Part shown: positions 48,772 to 58,121 of the stretch, piece by piece
How positions within the stretch are numbered: position 1 is the first letter of the stretch
How the letters are laid out: the number at the start of each line of letters is the position of its first letter
Source: Streptomyces sp. NBC_01381
GTDB lineage: Bacteria > Actinomycetota > Actinomycetes > Streptomycetales > Streptomycetaceae
Direction of reading: 5' to 3'
Length of the DNA: 64,000 nt
NCBI RefSeq assembly: GCF_026340305.1
Contig: NZ_JAPEPI010000002.1
Coordinates: forward strand, 2,480,001-2,544,000
The notes under the pieces: generated by a model
Seen by the model: only the letters and a program-made list of their open reading frames with translations
Told to the model about the DNA's origin: nothing
The model's database searches: none
Position numbers and translations under genes: made by a program

Positions 48772-50154
48772 CTAAACCGTCGCCACGCGCGCGTGCCCCG
48801 GCTGTCGCAGCAACAAGGAGAGCCCCGCCGCGACAAGGGACACTACGCCGGCCGTCGTATAGGCGCCGACGTATCCCCACGAAGCCACGACCATCGCGCC
48901 CATCCCGCCGCCGAAGAGACCGCTGACCAGCTTGGCGCTGTAGACCATGCCGTAGTTGGAGGCGTTGTTGTTCTCTCCGAAGTAGTCCGGTACGAGGGCC
49001 GCGAACAGCGGATAGAAGGCGCCGCCGGCGAAGCCGGACAGGAACGCGAAGACCAGGAACAGCGGCTGGTTGTGCATCTCGCCCGCCCACAGCACCCCGA
49101 ACTGCGCCACCGCGAGCACCAGGCAGACGTAGGTCAGGGTCGGCTGCCGGCCGAGCCGGTCCGAGAGCCAGCCGACGACGCCCCGCCCCGTGCCGTTGAT
49201 CACCGACATTACGCCCATCGACGACGCCGCGATGAGCGGACCGAATCCCATCTCCTTCGCGAACGGCACCTGGAAGGAGATCCCGAAGATCGAGACGCCC
49301 GCGCAGCACAGCATGCACACCCACATCAGCGGGACGACTCCGGTCCGCAGGGCCTCTCCAGGAGTGAACTGCCGTACCGCCGGCGGGTTCTTGGCCAGCG
49401 CGACCGCCGTACGCCTGTCGCCGTCCCGCCGCAGCGGGTCGACGTCCGACGGCCACCAGTTCTTCGGCGGGTCCTTGAAGAAGAGCCCCGCCACCAGGGT
49501 CACGGCAAGTACGTAGAAGCCGACCAGGTCGAGGACGGTGCGGTAGTTCGAGGTGTCGAAGCCGTAGGAGAACAGGAAGATGAACGGCACGGCACCGTAG
49601 GCGAATCCTCCGTTGACGAAGCCCGTCTTGCCGCCGCGCCGTTCCGGATACCACTTGCCGACCATGTTCACGCAGGTCGAGTAGATCAGCCCCGAGCCGA
49701 CGCCGCCCAGGAAGCCGAAGCCCGCCATGGCCGCCGCCACGTTCGGCGCGTGGCTGAGGCTGACGAAGCCCAGGAGGGAGAGGACGGAGCCCGTCAGCAT
49801 CGCCGCCCTGCTGGTCAGGATGCCCTTCTCGCGCAGTTTCCCGGCCGGGAAGGAGACGGCGGCCTGGAAGAAGATCCAGACGCTGAGCACCCAGAAGGTG
49901 TTCGACGAGGTCCAGTGGTGGGCCGCGGAGAGGGTGTCCTCCGCCGCTCCGTAGGCGTACTCGAAGACGCTGATGGCGAGCATGGCCACCCAGGGGAGCA
50001 CCACCATCGTCCAGCGCGGTCGGCCGAGGATCTCCCGGTCGCTCTCGCCGACGCGGTACACGCGCCCGCGTTCGTCCGTGACTTCTTGGTACGACGCGTC
50101 AGTGCTGCCCGGGCTGCCCGGCGCGTTTTTCGCGGCGATGGGCTCCGCCGTCAT
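48772..50154 (-). CDS. OFA-family MFS transporter, copy 1 of a tandem pair
   Basis: A 460-aa, 12-helix MFS protein closely similar to its upstream neighbour. Shared stretches include CVNMVGKWYPERRGGKTGFV, FKDPPKNWWPSDVDPLR, VINGTGRGVVGWLSDRLGR and DYFGENNNASNYGMVYSAKL. The soluble N-terminus carries YQEVTDERGRVYRVGE. ATG at 50152-50154 lies one base beyond the upstream stop and has GAGGAG before it. It is the last gene of the oxc-frc operon direction. Oxalate import or oxalate/formate exchange is inferred from family and neighbours. Confidence 0.85.
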   Translation of the reverse strand: MTAEPIAAKNAPGSPGSTDASYQEVTDERGRVYRVGESDREILGRPRWTMVVLPWVAMLAISVFEYAYGAAEDTLSAAHHWTSSNTFWVLSVWIFFQAAVSFPAGKLREKGILTSRAAMLTGSVLSLLGFVSLSHAPNVAAAMAGFGFLGGVGSGLIYSTCVNMVGKWYPERRGGKTGFVNGGFAYGAVPFIFLFSYGFDTSNYRTVLDLVGFYVLAVTLVAGLFFKDPPKNWWPSDVDPLRRDGDRRTAVALAKNPPAVRQFTPGEALRTGVVPLMWVCMLCCAGVSIFGISFQVPFAKEMGFGPLIAASSMGVMSVINGTGRGVVGWLSDRLGRQPTLTYVCLVLAVAQFGVLWAGEMHNQPLFLVFAFLSGFAGGAFYPLFAALVPDYFGENNNASNYGMVYSAKLVSGLFGGGMGAMVVASWGYVGAYTTAGVVSLVAAGLSLLLRQPGHARVATV

Positions 50155-50155
50155 A

Positions 50156-51544
50156 TCAGGCCATCTCCTCACCGAGAGGTTGCGGATTGGGGTCGATCTT
50201 CTTGGGATGGGTCCTGCCCGGCTGGGACAGGAAGAGCGCGATGAAGCCGGCGAACAGGGAGATGGACCCGGCCAGGGTGAACGCCCCCGCGTGACCCCAG
50301 TGGCTCACCACCAGGGCACCCATGCCGGAGCCGAGGAGCCCGGAGACCAGCTTGGAGCTGTAGACCAGGCCGTAGTTGGAGGCGTTGTTGTTCTCTCCGA
50401 AGTAGTCGGCCGTCATGGCCGCGAACATCGGGAAGATGGCGCCTCCGCCGAATCCGGAGATGCTGGAGAAGACCAGGAACAGCGGGAGGCTCTTGATGTC
50501 CGCGGACCACAAGATGCCGTACTGCGACAGGCCGAGGACGATGCAGACGAAGATCAGACACCGTTTGCGTCCGTAGCGGTCCGAGAGCCAGCCGATGACT
50601 CCTCGGCCGGTGCCGTTGACGATGGCCTTCAGGGACATGGCGGTGGCGACGATCCCGCCGGCGAATCCGGCCTCCTCCCCGATGTCCACCTGGAACGCGA
50701 TGCCGAAGATGTTCACGCCCGAGGTGCACAGCAGGCAGAACCACATCAGTGCCACGCGCCCGGTCTGCCATGCCTCCCTGGGTGTGTACTGCCGCACGGC
50801 CGGCGGGTTCATCTTCATGGCCCGGCGGGCCCTTGGGTCGTCCGGCGGACGCAGCGGGTCCACGTCCGCGGGCCACCAGTTCTTCGGCGGGTCCTGGAAG
50901 AAGTAGCCCGCCACGGCGACCATCGCCGCCAGGAAGAGGCCGACGGACACCAGTACCCAGCGGAAGTTCGTCAGGTCCATGTAACCGGTGAAGATGAAGA
51001 CGAACGGCACCGAACCGTAGGCGAATCCGCCGTTGACGAACCCGGTCTTGCCTCCCTTGCGTTCCGGATACCACTTGCCGACCATGTTCACGCAGGTCGC
51101 GTACACCATGCCGGCGCCCATGCCGCTGAACATGCCGAAGCCGATGTAGGCGACCACCACATGCGGCGCGAACGCCAGGGACAGATATCCAAGCAGCGTG
51201 CCGACCGCGCCGAGCATCATCGCCCAGCGGGCCGGGAGCTTCCCGCTCTCGCGGAGCTTGCCCGCCGGGAAGGCCACCGCGGCCTGGAAGAAGACCCAGA
51301 CGCCCAGCATCCAGAAGATGTGCAGACTGCTCCAGGAATGCGCGGTGTGCAGGGTGTCCTCGGCAGAGGCGAACGCGTATTCGGCCGAGCTGATGCCCAT
51401 CATGCCCACCCACGGCAGGATGACCATCCACTTGCGTTTGCGGCCCATGATGTCGACGTCGGTCTCGCCGAGCCGGTACATGCGGCCGTTGGCGTCCGTC
51501 ACCTCCCGGTAAGGGACGGGTGTCTGGATGTCGGTTGTTGTCAT
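50156..51544 (-). CDS. OFA-family MFS transporter, copy 2 of a tandem pair
   Basis: A 462-aa MFS carrier. It starts at ATG 51542-51544 with a soluble N-terminus (PYREVTDANGRMYRLGETDV) and 12 helices. AYIGFGMFSGMGAGMVYATC, IVNGTGRGVIGWLSDRYGRK and YFGENNNASNYGLVYSSKLV match copy 1 closely, so the pair arose by tandem duplication. Unlike the carrier at 21193, neither has a small-subunit gene nearby. It lies 122 bp after the acyl-CoA synthetase gene, behind a GC-rich hairpin that may lower or separate its expression. Confidence 0.86.
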   Translation of the reverse strand: MTTTDIQTPVPYREVTDANGRMYRLGETDVDIMGRKRKWMVILPWVGMMGISSAEYAFASAEDTLHTAHSWSSLHIFWMLGVWVFFQAAVAFPAGKLRESGKLPARWAMMLGAVGTLLGYLSLAFAPHVVVAYIGFGMFSGMGAGMVYATCVNMVGKWYPERKGGKTGFVNGGFAYGSVPFVFIFTGYMDLTNFRWVLVSVGLFLAAMVAVAGYFFQDPPKNWWPADVDPLRPPDDPRARRAMKMNPPAVRQYTPREAWQTGRVALMWFCLLCTSGVNIFGIAFQVDIGEEAGFAGGIVATAMSLKAIVNGTGRGVIGWLSDRYGRKRCLIFVCIVLGLSQYGILWSADIKSLPLFLVFSSISGFGGGAIFPMFAAMTADYFGENNNASNYGLVYSSKLVSGLLGSGMGALVVSHWGHAGAFTLAGSISLFAGFIALFLSQPGRTHPKKIDPNPQPLGEEMA

Positions 51545-51624
51545 GTCGCTCTAGCACCCCTTGCGTCGAAAAGACCCTGGCCAGCGCCCCCTGTCCAATT
51601 CCTTTCGTGCGCGCGCGGGTTCCG

Positions 51625-51653
51625 GGGCGGCCGGCGCGCGCCGCCGGCCGCCC
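51625..51653 (-). terminator. GC-rich hairpin between acyl-CoA synthetase and carrier genes
   Basis: Arms GGGCGGCCGGCG (51625-51636) and CGCCGGCCGCCC (51642-51653) form a perfect 12-bp stem. It lies 14 bp after the synthetase stop inside an otherwise co-directional operon, so it may act as a partial terminator or mRNA-stabilising structure. Confidence 0.55.
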
Positions 51654-51666
51654 TCCACTCACGCCC

Positions 51667-53826
51667 TCATCGACCACCTCCGAGCAGCCCGGCGGCCCGC
51701 GCCCAGCGGTACTTCGCGCCCAGCGCGGCCACCGGCTTCTCGGTCGTGTACGGGTACGCCACGACGCCCCGCTCGAAGAGGTACTGGCAGGCCTCCTCCA
51801 CCTCGACATCGCCCGCCAGAGACGCCACGACGGGCTTCTCGATGCCGCGCTCGCGGAACTCCGCGACGACGCGGGCCGTCAGTTCGGCGAAGACCATGGG
51901 AGGCGTGACGATGGTGTGCCAGTAGCCGAGGACAAGAGCGTGGATCCGCGGGTCCTCGAGACCGAGCCTGATCGTCGCCTCGTACGTCGACGGGGGCTCG
52001 CCACCGGTGATGTCCACGGGGTTGCCTGCCGCCCCGAAGGGCGGGATGAACGCCTTGAAGGCCGCGTCCAGGTCGTCCGGGATCTCCATCAGCCGCAGTC
52101 CGTTGTCGGTCACCGCGTCGGAGAGCAGCACGCCAGAGCCGCCCGCACCCGTGATGATCACGATGTTGTCGCCCTGCGGGGTGGGAAGCACCGGCAACGC
52201 CCGTGCGTACTCCAGCATTTCGTTGAGACCGGGGGCACGGATGACGCCCGCCTGCCTGAGGATGTCGTCGTACACGGCGTCGTCGCCCGCGAGCGCGCCC
52301 GTGTGCGATCCGGCGGCCTTCGCCCCGGCGGCCGTGCGTCCGGCCTTCAGGACCACGACCGGCTTCTTGGGGACGGTCGCCCGCGCGGCCTCCACGAAGG
52401 CGCGGCCGTCCTTGAGGTCCTCCAGGTGCATGGCGATGCACTGGGTGTTGGGGTCCTCGCCGAACCAGGTGAGCAGGTCGTCCTCGTCCAGGTCCGACTT
52501 GTTGCCGAGCCCGACGATCGCCGAAACGCCTGTCTTCGTAGTGCGTGCGAAGCCGAGGATCGCCATCCCGATGCCGCCCGACTGGCTCGTCAGAGCGACG
52601 CCGCCCTTGACGTCGTAGGGCGTGCAGAACGTGGCGCACAGGTCCTGCCACGTCGAGTAGTAGCCGTAGATGTTCGGGCCGAGCAGCCGCACACCGTGCC
52701 GCTCGCCGATCTCCACGATCTCCTCCTGGAGGGCGTGTTCACCGGTCTCGGCGAACCCGGAGGGAATCAGGACCGCGTTGGGGATGCCCTTGCGGCCCAC
52801 CTCCTCCAAGGCTGCCGCCACGAACTTGGCGGGGATCGCGAAGACCGCCACATCCACCTCACCGGGAACGTCCGTGACACTCTTGTACGCCTTGCGGCCC
52901 AAGATGTCATCGGCCTTGGGGTTCACCGGATGGATCTCTCCGGAGAAGCCGCCGTCGATGAGGTTGCGCATCACCGAATTGCCGATCTTGCCCTGCTCGT
53001 TGGAGGCACCGATCACGGCGACCGAGCGCGGCTGCATCAGCCGCCGCATCGAGGTGAGCATCTGCGCGCGCGTGTAGGTGCGCCGCGCCTTTGGCACCCC
53101 CTCGGAGAGGATGACGCGGATGTCCGCGGCGATCGCGCCCTCCGGGGTGGCGATCACCGGGTTGAGGTCCACCTCGGCGATCTCCGGGAAGTCGGTGACC
53201 AGTTGGGAGACCCGGCGGATCTGCTCGGCGAGCGCCCACCGGTCCACGGCCGGCGCGCCCCGCACGCCGCGCAGGATCTCGGCGGCCCTGATCGAGTCGA
53301 GCATCGACGCCGCCTCGTCCGCGTCGACCGGCGCCAGGCGGAACGTGACGTCCTTGAGGACCTCCACCAGTACGCCGCCGAGACCGAACGCGACGACCTT
53401 CCCGAACGTCGGATCGGTCACCGCCCCGACGATCACTTCCTGGCCGGACGGCAGCAGCTCTTGGACCTGTACGCCCTCGATGCGGGCTGCCGGCGCGTAG
53501 GTACGCGCGTTCGCGACGATCTCGCAGAAGGCGGCCCGTACGTCGGCTGCGCCCTCCACGCCGACGACGACGCCGCCCGCGTCGGTCTTGTGCAGGATGT
53601 CGGGGGAGACGATCTTCATGACGACGGGCCCGTCGAAGCGGGCCGCGTGCGCCACCGCCTCGTCCACGTCCGTCGCCAGCTCCTCGCCCGGCACGGCGAT
53701 CCCGTACGCGTCCGCGAGGATCTTGCCCTCCGGCGCCGTCAGCGACGTACGTCCCTCGGCGCGCACCGAGTCGAGCAGCGCCCGCACCGTCGGTGCGCGG
53801 TCTTCGGCCATCAAGTCTTCGGCCAT
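51667..53826 (-). CDS. ADP-forming acetate-CoA ligase-family (acyl-CoA synthetase) protein
   Basis: A 719-aa NDP-forming acyl-CoA synthetase. Domain order is ATP-grasp first (VVMKIVSPDILHKTDAGGVV, about 20-235), then CoA-binding (SVAVIGASNEQGKIGNSVMR, about 263-360) and succinyl-CoA-synthetase-like flavodoxin domains (ALTSQSGGIGMAILGFA; SHTGALAGDDAVYDDIL). The N-terminus MAEDLMAEDR comes from a 15-bp tandem repeat, so ATG at 53811 is an alternative start. It is 3 bp downstream of frc. It may charge oxalate or formate with CoA, or supply primer CoA ester for the CoA transferase; this is inference. Confidence 0.83.
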   Translation of the reverse strand: MAEDLMAEDRAPTVRALLDSVRAEGRTSLTAPEGKILADAYGIAVPGEELATDVDEAVAHAARFDGPVVMKIVSPDILHKTDAGGVVVGVEGAADVRAAFCEIVANARTYAPAARIEGVQVQELLPSGQEVIVGAVTDPTFGKVVAFGLGGVLVEVLKDVTFRLAPVDADEAASMLDSIRAAEILRGVRGAPAVDRWALAEQIRRVSQLVTDFPEIAEVDLNPVIATPEGAIAADIRVILSEGVPKARRTYTRAQMLTSMRRLMQPRSVAVIGASNEQGKIGNSVMRNLIDGGFSGEIHPVNPKADDILGRKAYKSVTDVPGEVDVAVFAIPAKFVAAALEEVGRKGIPNAVLIPSGFAETGEHALQEEIVEIGERHGVRLLGPNIYGYYSTWQDLCATFCTPYDVKGGVALTSQSGGIGMAILGFARTTKTGVSAIVGLGNKSDLDEDDLLTWFGEDPNTQCIAMHLEDLKDGRAFVEAARATVPKKPVVVLKAGRTAAGAKAAGSHTGALAGDDAVYDDILRQAGVIRAPGLNEMLEYARALPVLPTPQGDNIVIITGAGGSGVLLSDAVTDNGLRLMEIPDDLDAAFKAFIPPFGAAGNPVDITGGEPPSTYEATIRLGLEDPRIHALVLGYWHTIVTPPMVFAELTARVVAEFRERGIEKPVVASLAGDVEVEEACQYLFERGVVAYPYTTEKPVAALGAKYRWARAAGLLGGGR

Positions 53827-53829
53827 CGG

Positions 53830-55062
53830 TCAGATCACTCCGTTCGACTTGAGCAGGCGCAGTTCCTCGTCGCCGAGGCCGAGTTCCCCGACGAACACCT
53901 CGGCGTTGTGCTCGCCGAGAAGCGGTGAACTGACCACGTCCACGGGGGAGTCGGAGAGCTTCAGCGGGGAGCCGACGGTGGTGAAGGAGCCCCGCTGCGG
54001 GTGTGCGACCTCGACGACCATCTCGTTGGCGGCCAGCGAGGCGTCCTCGATGATCTCCTTGGTGGAGAGGATCGGGCCGCACGGGATGTTGTGGGCGTTG
54101 AGCCGCTCGAGGACCTCCCACTTGGGGAGTGTCGAGGACCACTCCTCGATCAGCTGGAACATCTTGCCGAGCTTGGGAAGGCGCGCCTGCGGAGTCGCCC
54201 ACTCGGCGTCCTCGGCCAGCTCGGGGCGCCCGATGAGCTCGGTGAGCGGCTGCCAGCCGACGGGCTGCACGATCACGTACACGTAGTCGTTGGGGCCTCC
54301 TGGAGCGCACTTGACGGCCCACCCGGGCTGTCCGCCGCCGCTCGCGTTGCCGGAGCGCGGCACCTCGTCACCGAAGTCCTCGTTCGGGTACTCGGCGAGC
54401 GGCCCGTGCTCCAGGCGCTGCTGATCGCGCAGCTTCACCCGGCACAGGTTCAGCACGGCGTGCTGCATGGCCACGTTCACACGCTGACCGCGACCGGTGT
54501 TCTCCCTCTGGAAGAGGGCGGCGAGAATGCCGGCGACGGCATGGATGCCGGTCCCGGAGTCACCGATCTGGGCGCCCGTGGCGAGCGGCGGACCGTCCTC
54601 GAAGCCGGTGGTCGACATGGAGCCGCCCATCGCCTGGGCGACCACTTCGTAGGCCTTGAAGTTGGTGTACGGACCGTCTCCGAAGCCCTTGATCGAGGCG
54701 TAGACGATCCGCGGGTTGATCTCCTGGATGCGCTCCCACGTGAAGCCCATCCGGTCCACGGCGCCAGGCCCGAAGTTCTCGACCATCACATCGGAGCGGC
54801 GGATCAGCTCCGTGAGGAGCTCCTTGCCGCGCTCGGTCTTGGTGTTGAGGGTGATGCTCCGCTTGTTGCAGTTGAGCATCGTGAAGTACAGCGAGTCGAC
54901 GTCCGGGAGGTCGCGCAGCTGCTTGCGCGTGATGTCCCCGGAGGGTGCCTCCAGCTTCACCACGTCCGCGCCGAGCCAGGCGAGGAGCTGGGTGGCGGAT
55001 GGCCCGGACTGGACATGCGTCATGTCGAGGACGCGTACGCCCTCAAGAGCCTTGGTCGTCAT
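53830..55062 (-). CDS. frc: Formyl-CoA:oxalate CoA-transferase (CaiB/BaiF class III)
   Basis: A 410-aa class III CoA-transferase. The N-terminus KALEGVRVLDMTHVQSGPSA is typical of Frc, and the catalytic aspartate lies in GAQIGDSGTGIHAVAGIL (about residue 168). LNCNKRSITLNTKTERGKEL and the glycine-rich loop region NASGGGQPGWAVKC fit Frc. It moves CoA from formyl-CoA to oxalate, giving oxalyl-CoA and formate. It lies 12 bp after oxc in the same operon, the standard pair of oxalate catabolism. CaiB relatives acting on other acids are possible, but the oxc pairing supports Frc. Confidence 0.85.
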   Translation of the reverse strand: MTTKALEGVRVLDMTHVQSGPSATQLLAWLGADVVKLEAPSGDITRKQLRDLPDVDSLYFTMLNCNKRSITLNTKTERGKELLTELIRRSDVMVENFGPGAVDRMGFTWERIQEINPRIVYASIKGFGDGPYTNFKAYEVVAQAMGGSMSTTGFEDGPPLATGAQIGDSGTGIHAVAGILAALFQRENTGRGQRVNVAMQHAVLNLCRVKLRDQQRLEHGPLAEYPNEDFGDEVPRSGNASGGGQPGWAVKCAPGGPNDYVYVIVQPVGWQPLTELIGRPELAEDAEWATPQARLPKLGKMFQLIEEWSSTLPKWEVLERLNAHNIPCGPILSTKEIIEDASLAANEMVVEVAHPQRGSFTTVGSPLKLSDSPVDVVSSPLLGEHNAEVFVGELGLGDEELRLLKSNGVI

Positions 55063-55074
55063 CGAACGGGCTCC

Positions 55075-56772
55075 TCACTTGTACATGGTCTGGTTCATGG
55101 TTCCGGGGGCGTACGCGTCCGGATCGACCCATACGTTGATCAGCGACGGCTTGCCGGACTCGCGCGCCCGCCGGAGCGCGGGACCGATGTCGGCGGGGTC
55201 GCGGACCTCTTCGCCGTAACCGCCAAGCATCTGGGCGAACTTGTCGTAGTGGACGTCTCCGAGGGTGTTGCCGACGCGCTCGCGCTCCTCGCCGTACTTG
55301 GCCTTCTGGCCGTAACGGATCTGGTTCATCGAGGAGTTGTTGCCGACGATCCCGACGAAGGGCAGGTTGTAGCGGACGAGCGTCTCGAAGTCCCACCCGG
55401 TCAGCGAGAAGGCGCCGTCTCCGAAGAGGGCCACCACCTCCTTGTCGGGCCGCGCCTGCTTGGCGGCGAGCACGAAGGGGATGCCGACGCCGAGCGTGCC
55501 GAGCGGTCCGGGGTCCATCCAGTGGCCCGGCGACTTGGGCTGTACGACCTGCCCGGAGAAGGTGACGATGTCGCCGCCGTCGCCGATGTAGATCGAGTCC
55601 TCCGTAAGGAAGTCGTTGATCTCGCTGACGAGACGGTACGGGTGGATGGGCGAGGCGTCGGAGCGGAGGTTCGGCAGCCGCTTCTCGATCGCCGTCTGTT
55701 CGGCGGCCCGCAGCTCGTCGATCCACTCCTTGCGCTTGGAAGCCCCTCCGTTGACACGGCCGGACGCCGCCTCGGTGACCGACTTCAGGATCAGTCCCGC
55801 GTCGCCCACGATGCCGAGATCGATGTCCCTGTTCTTGCCGACGGTGCGGTAGTCGAGGTCGATCTGTACGACGGTCGCGTCCTGCGAGAGCCGCTTGCCG
55901 TAGCCCATGCGGAAGTCGAACGGCGTTCCCACGATGACGATGAGGTCGGCGTTGGAGAAGGCGTACCGCCGTGAGAGCTGGAAGTGGTGCGGGTCGCCCG
56001 GCGGCAGCGTCCCGCGTCCCGCGCCGTTCATGTAGGCGGGCACGTTCAGGGCGCGTACGAGCTCGATGGCCGACTCCGTGCCACGCGTCGTCCACACCTG
56101 GCTGCCGAGCAGGATCGCGGGCTTCTCGGCGTGCACGAGCAGATCGGCGAGCTTCTCGACGGCTTCGGGGTCGCCGGCCGAGCGGGTCGACGCGCGGTAC
56201 TGCCCTGCCTGCGGGACCCGCGCCTTGTCCACCGGCACCTTGGCGTCGAGCACATCGCGCGGTATCTCCAGGAAGGACGGCCCCGGAGCGCCGTGGTAGC
56301 ACTCGCGGAACGCCATGGACACCATGTCGGCGGCGCGCGCCGTGTCCGGCACGGTCGCGGCGAACTTGGTGATCGGCGTCATCATGTCGACGTGCGGAAG
56401 GTCCTGGAGGGACCCCATCTTGTGCTGGGTGTGCGCCCCTTGGCCGCCGATGAGCAGCATCGGGGACTCCGCGCGGAAGGCGTTCGCGACGCCCGTGACG
56501 GCATCCGTCGTCCCCGGTCCCGCGGTCACCACGGCACACCCCGGCTTGCCCGTGAGGCGTGCGTACCCGTCGGCCGCGTGGGCGGCGACCTGTTCGTGGC
56601 GTACGTCGACGACATCGATGCCCTCGTCGACGCAGCCGTCGTAGATGTCGATGATGTGGCCGCCGCAGAGGGTGTAGATGACCTCCACACCCTCCGCTTT
56701 GAGTGCCTTGGCGACCAGGTGCCCACCGGAGATCTGGGGGGCCTGGTTGGTGTCGCTGCTGCCGTCGGGCAT
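55075..56772 (-). CDS. oxc: ThDP-dependent oxalyl-CoA decarboxylase-like enzyme
   Basis: A 565-aa thiamine-diphosphate enzyme. The catalytic Glu is in VRHEQVAAHAADGYA (about 59), and the ThDP/Mg motif is GDGAFSLTGWDFETL through VGIVGNN (about 448-476). The tail SGKPSLINVWVDPDAYAPG resembles oxalyl-CoA decarboxylases. The reaction would be oxalyl-CoA to formyl-CoA plus CO2. Parts differ from Oxalobacter Oxc, and 2-hydroxyacyl-CoA lyase is a related alternative; pairing with frc and a formate dehydrogenase regulon supports Oxc. It is the first gene of the operon, 70 bp from the operator at 56843. Confidence 0.75.
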   Translation of the reverse strand: MPDGSSDTNQAPQISGGHLVAKALKAEGVEVIYTLCGGHIIDIYDGCVDEGIDVVDVRHEQVAAHAADGYARLTGKPGCAVVTAGPGTTDAVTGVANAFRAESPMLLIGGQGAHTQHKMGSLQDLPHVDMMTPITKFAATVPDTARAADMVSMAFRECYHGAPGPSFLEIPRDVLDAKVPVDKARVPQAGQYRASTRSAGDPEAVEKLADLLVHAEKPAILLGSQVWTTRGTESAIELVRALNVPAYMNGAGRGTLPPGDPHHFQLSRRYAFSNADLIVIVGTPFDFRMGYGKRLSQDATVVQIDLDYRTVGKNRDIDLGIVGDAGLILKSVTEAASGRVNGGASKRKEWIDELRAAEQTAIEKRLPNLRSDASPIHPYRLVSEINDFLTEDSIYIGDGGDIVTFSGQVVQPKSPGHWMDPGPLGTLGVGIPFVLAAKQARPDKEVVALFGDGAFSLTGWDFETLVRYNLPFVGIVGNNSSMNQIRYGQKAKYGEERERVGNTLGDVHYDKFAQMLGGYGEEVRDPADIGPALRRARESGKPSLINVWVDPDAYAPGTMNQTMYK

Positions 56773-56842
56773 GGCGAAGTCCTGTCCCTTCGTAGGGGAG
56801 TTGGAGCGCTCACACGCTGCTCGTAGGTGCTCTCACGGTAGA

Positions 56843-56872
56843 TTGCATACAGTCGACGAATACTGTATGAAG
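56843..56872. promoter_or_regulatory. GntR operator candidate in the oxc / sucC divergent promoter
   Basis: Perfect arms CATACAGT (56846-56853) and ACTGTATG (56862-56869) with an 8-bp spacer. The left half extends to TTGCATACAGT (56843-56853), matching the half-sites at 21077, 21123 and 23782. Placed between the oxc operon and the second sucCD operon, it could control both. The rest of 56773-56970 shows no other clear element. Confidence 0.7.
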
Positions 56873-56970
56873 CTTGTTATCCCGCATCCGGTGGGTGGTG
56901 TCCAGGGGGCGTGCGGCACTTTTCGGGTCCGGGGGTCGCTCCCCGGAACGACACGGCGTCAGGAGCCGGA

Positions 56971-58110
56971 ATGGACCTGTTCGAGCACCAGGCAAGGGAA
57001 CTCTTCGAGGAATACGGCATCTTGGTGCCGGATGCCGAAGTCGCCGGAACGGCGAAAGAGGCACGCGCGGGGGCCGAACGACTCGGCGGCCGCGTCGTCG
57101 TCAAGGCCCAGGTGAAGACCGGAGGGCGCGGCAAGGCGGGCGGCGTGAAGATGGCCGCGGACGCCGCCGCGGCCGAGATCACGGCGCGCCAGATCATCGG
57201 CATGGACATCAAGGGCCACACCGTGCACAAGGTGATGGTGGCCCAACCCGTCCAGATCGACAGCGAGTTCTACGTCTCGTACGTACTGGACCGCGCGGCA
57301 GGACGCTTCCTCGCCATCGCGTCCGCCGAGGGCGGCATGGAGATCGAGGAGGTGGCCGCCGGCAGGCCGGAGGCCGTCACGCGCGTGGAGATCGACCCGG
57401 CACAAGGCGTGGACGAGGCGAAGGCGGCCGACATCGCCGCCTCGGCCGGACTCCCCGCGGCGGCAGCCGGCGTACTCGTGAAGCTGTGGCAGGTGCTCAT
57501 CCGCGAGGACGCGCTCCTTGTAGAGGTGAACCCCCTCGTGCGCACCGACCAAGGGGAGATCCTCGCCCTCGACGGCAAGGTCACCCTGGACGACAACGCG
57601 CGCTTCCGCCAGGCACGCTGGGGCGCCGACAACTCCGCACACGACGACCCCTTGGAGTCGTCGGCCGCGGCCAAGGGCCTCAACTACGTGAAGCTCGACG
57701 GCGAGGTCGGCATCATCGGCAACGGCGCGGGCCTGGTCATGTCCACCCTCGACGTGGTTGCGGGCTGCGGTGCGCGCCCCGCGAACTTCCTCGACATCGG
57801 AGGCGGCGCCTCCGCCCAGATCATGGCCGACGGTCTTTCCGTGATCCTGTCCGACCCCGCGGTCAAGTCCGTCTTCGTCAACGTCTTCGGCGGCATCACC
57901 GCCTGCGACGCGGTCGCCGACGGCATCGTCCAGGCCCTGGAATCCGTGCAGTTGACCAAGCCACTCGTGGTCCGCCTCGACGGCAACAACGCCGCACGCG
58001 GGCGCGCCATCCTCGACGAGCGCGCCCACCCCCTGGTCCAGCAGGCCACCACCATGGACGGCGCCGCACGCCGCGCCGCCGACCTCGCCACCCGAGCCGA
58101 CGCAGCCTAA
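56971..58110 (+). CDS. Succinate-CoA ligase beta subunit-like protein (second SucC)
   Basis: A 379-aa ATP-grasp subunit. MDLFEHQARELFEEYGILVP is the SucC start, chosen at ATG 56971 with AGGAG upstream. GRVVVKAQVKTGGRGKAGGV, EVNPLVRTDQGEILALDGKV, DVVAGCGARPANFLDIGGGA and VFGGITACDAVADGI are conserved. Divergent from oxc across the GntR operator, it appears to be a specialised copy rather than the TCA-cycle enzyme. Possible substrates are succinate, malate (as in MtkA) or another dicarboxylate giving a CoA donor for oxalate activation. Confidence 0.85.
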   Translation: MDLFEHQARELFEEYGILVPDAEVAGTAKEARAGAERLGGRVVVKAQVKTGGRGKAGGVKMAADAAAAEITARQIIGMDIKGHTVHKVMVAQPVQIDSEFYVSYVLDRAAGRFLAIASAEGGMEIEEVAAGRPEAVTRVEIDPAQGVDEAKAADIAASAGLPAAAAGVLVKLWQVLIREDALLVEVNPLVRTDQGEILALDGKVTLDDNARFRQARWGADNSAHDDPLESSAAAKGLNYVKLDGEVGIIGNGAGLVMSTLDVVAGCGARPANFLDIGGGASAQIMADGLSVILSDPAVKSVFVNVFGGITACDAVADGIVQALESVQLTKPLVVRLDGNNAARGRAILDERAHPLVQQATTMDGAARRAADLATRADAA

Positions 58111-58121
58111 GGAGACCGGAC

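Noticed and set aside
55075..56772. Acetolactate synthase
   Set aside because: The ThDP fold is shared, but there is no regulatory subunit or ilv gene nearby; pairing with frc favours oxalyl-CoA decarboxylase.
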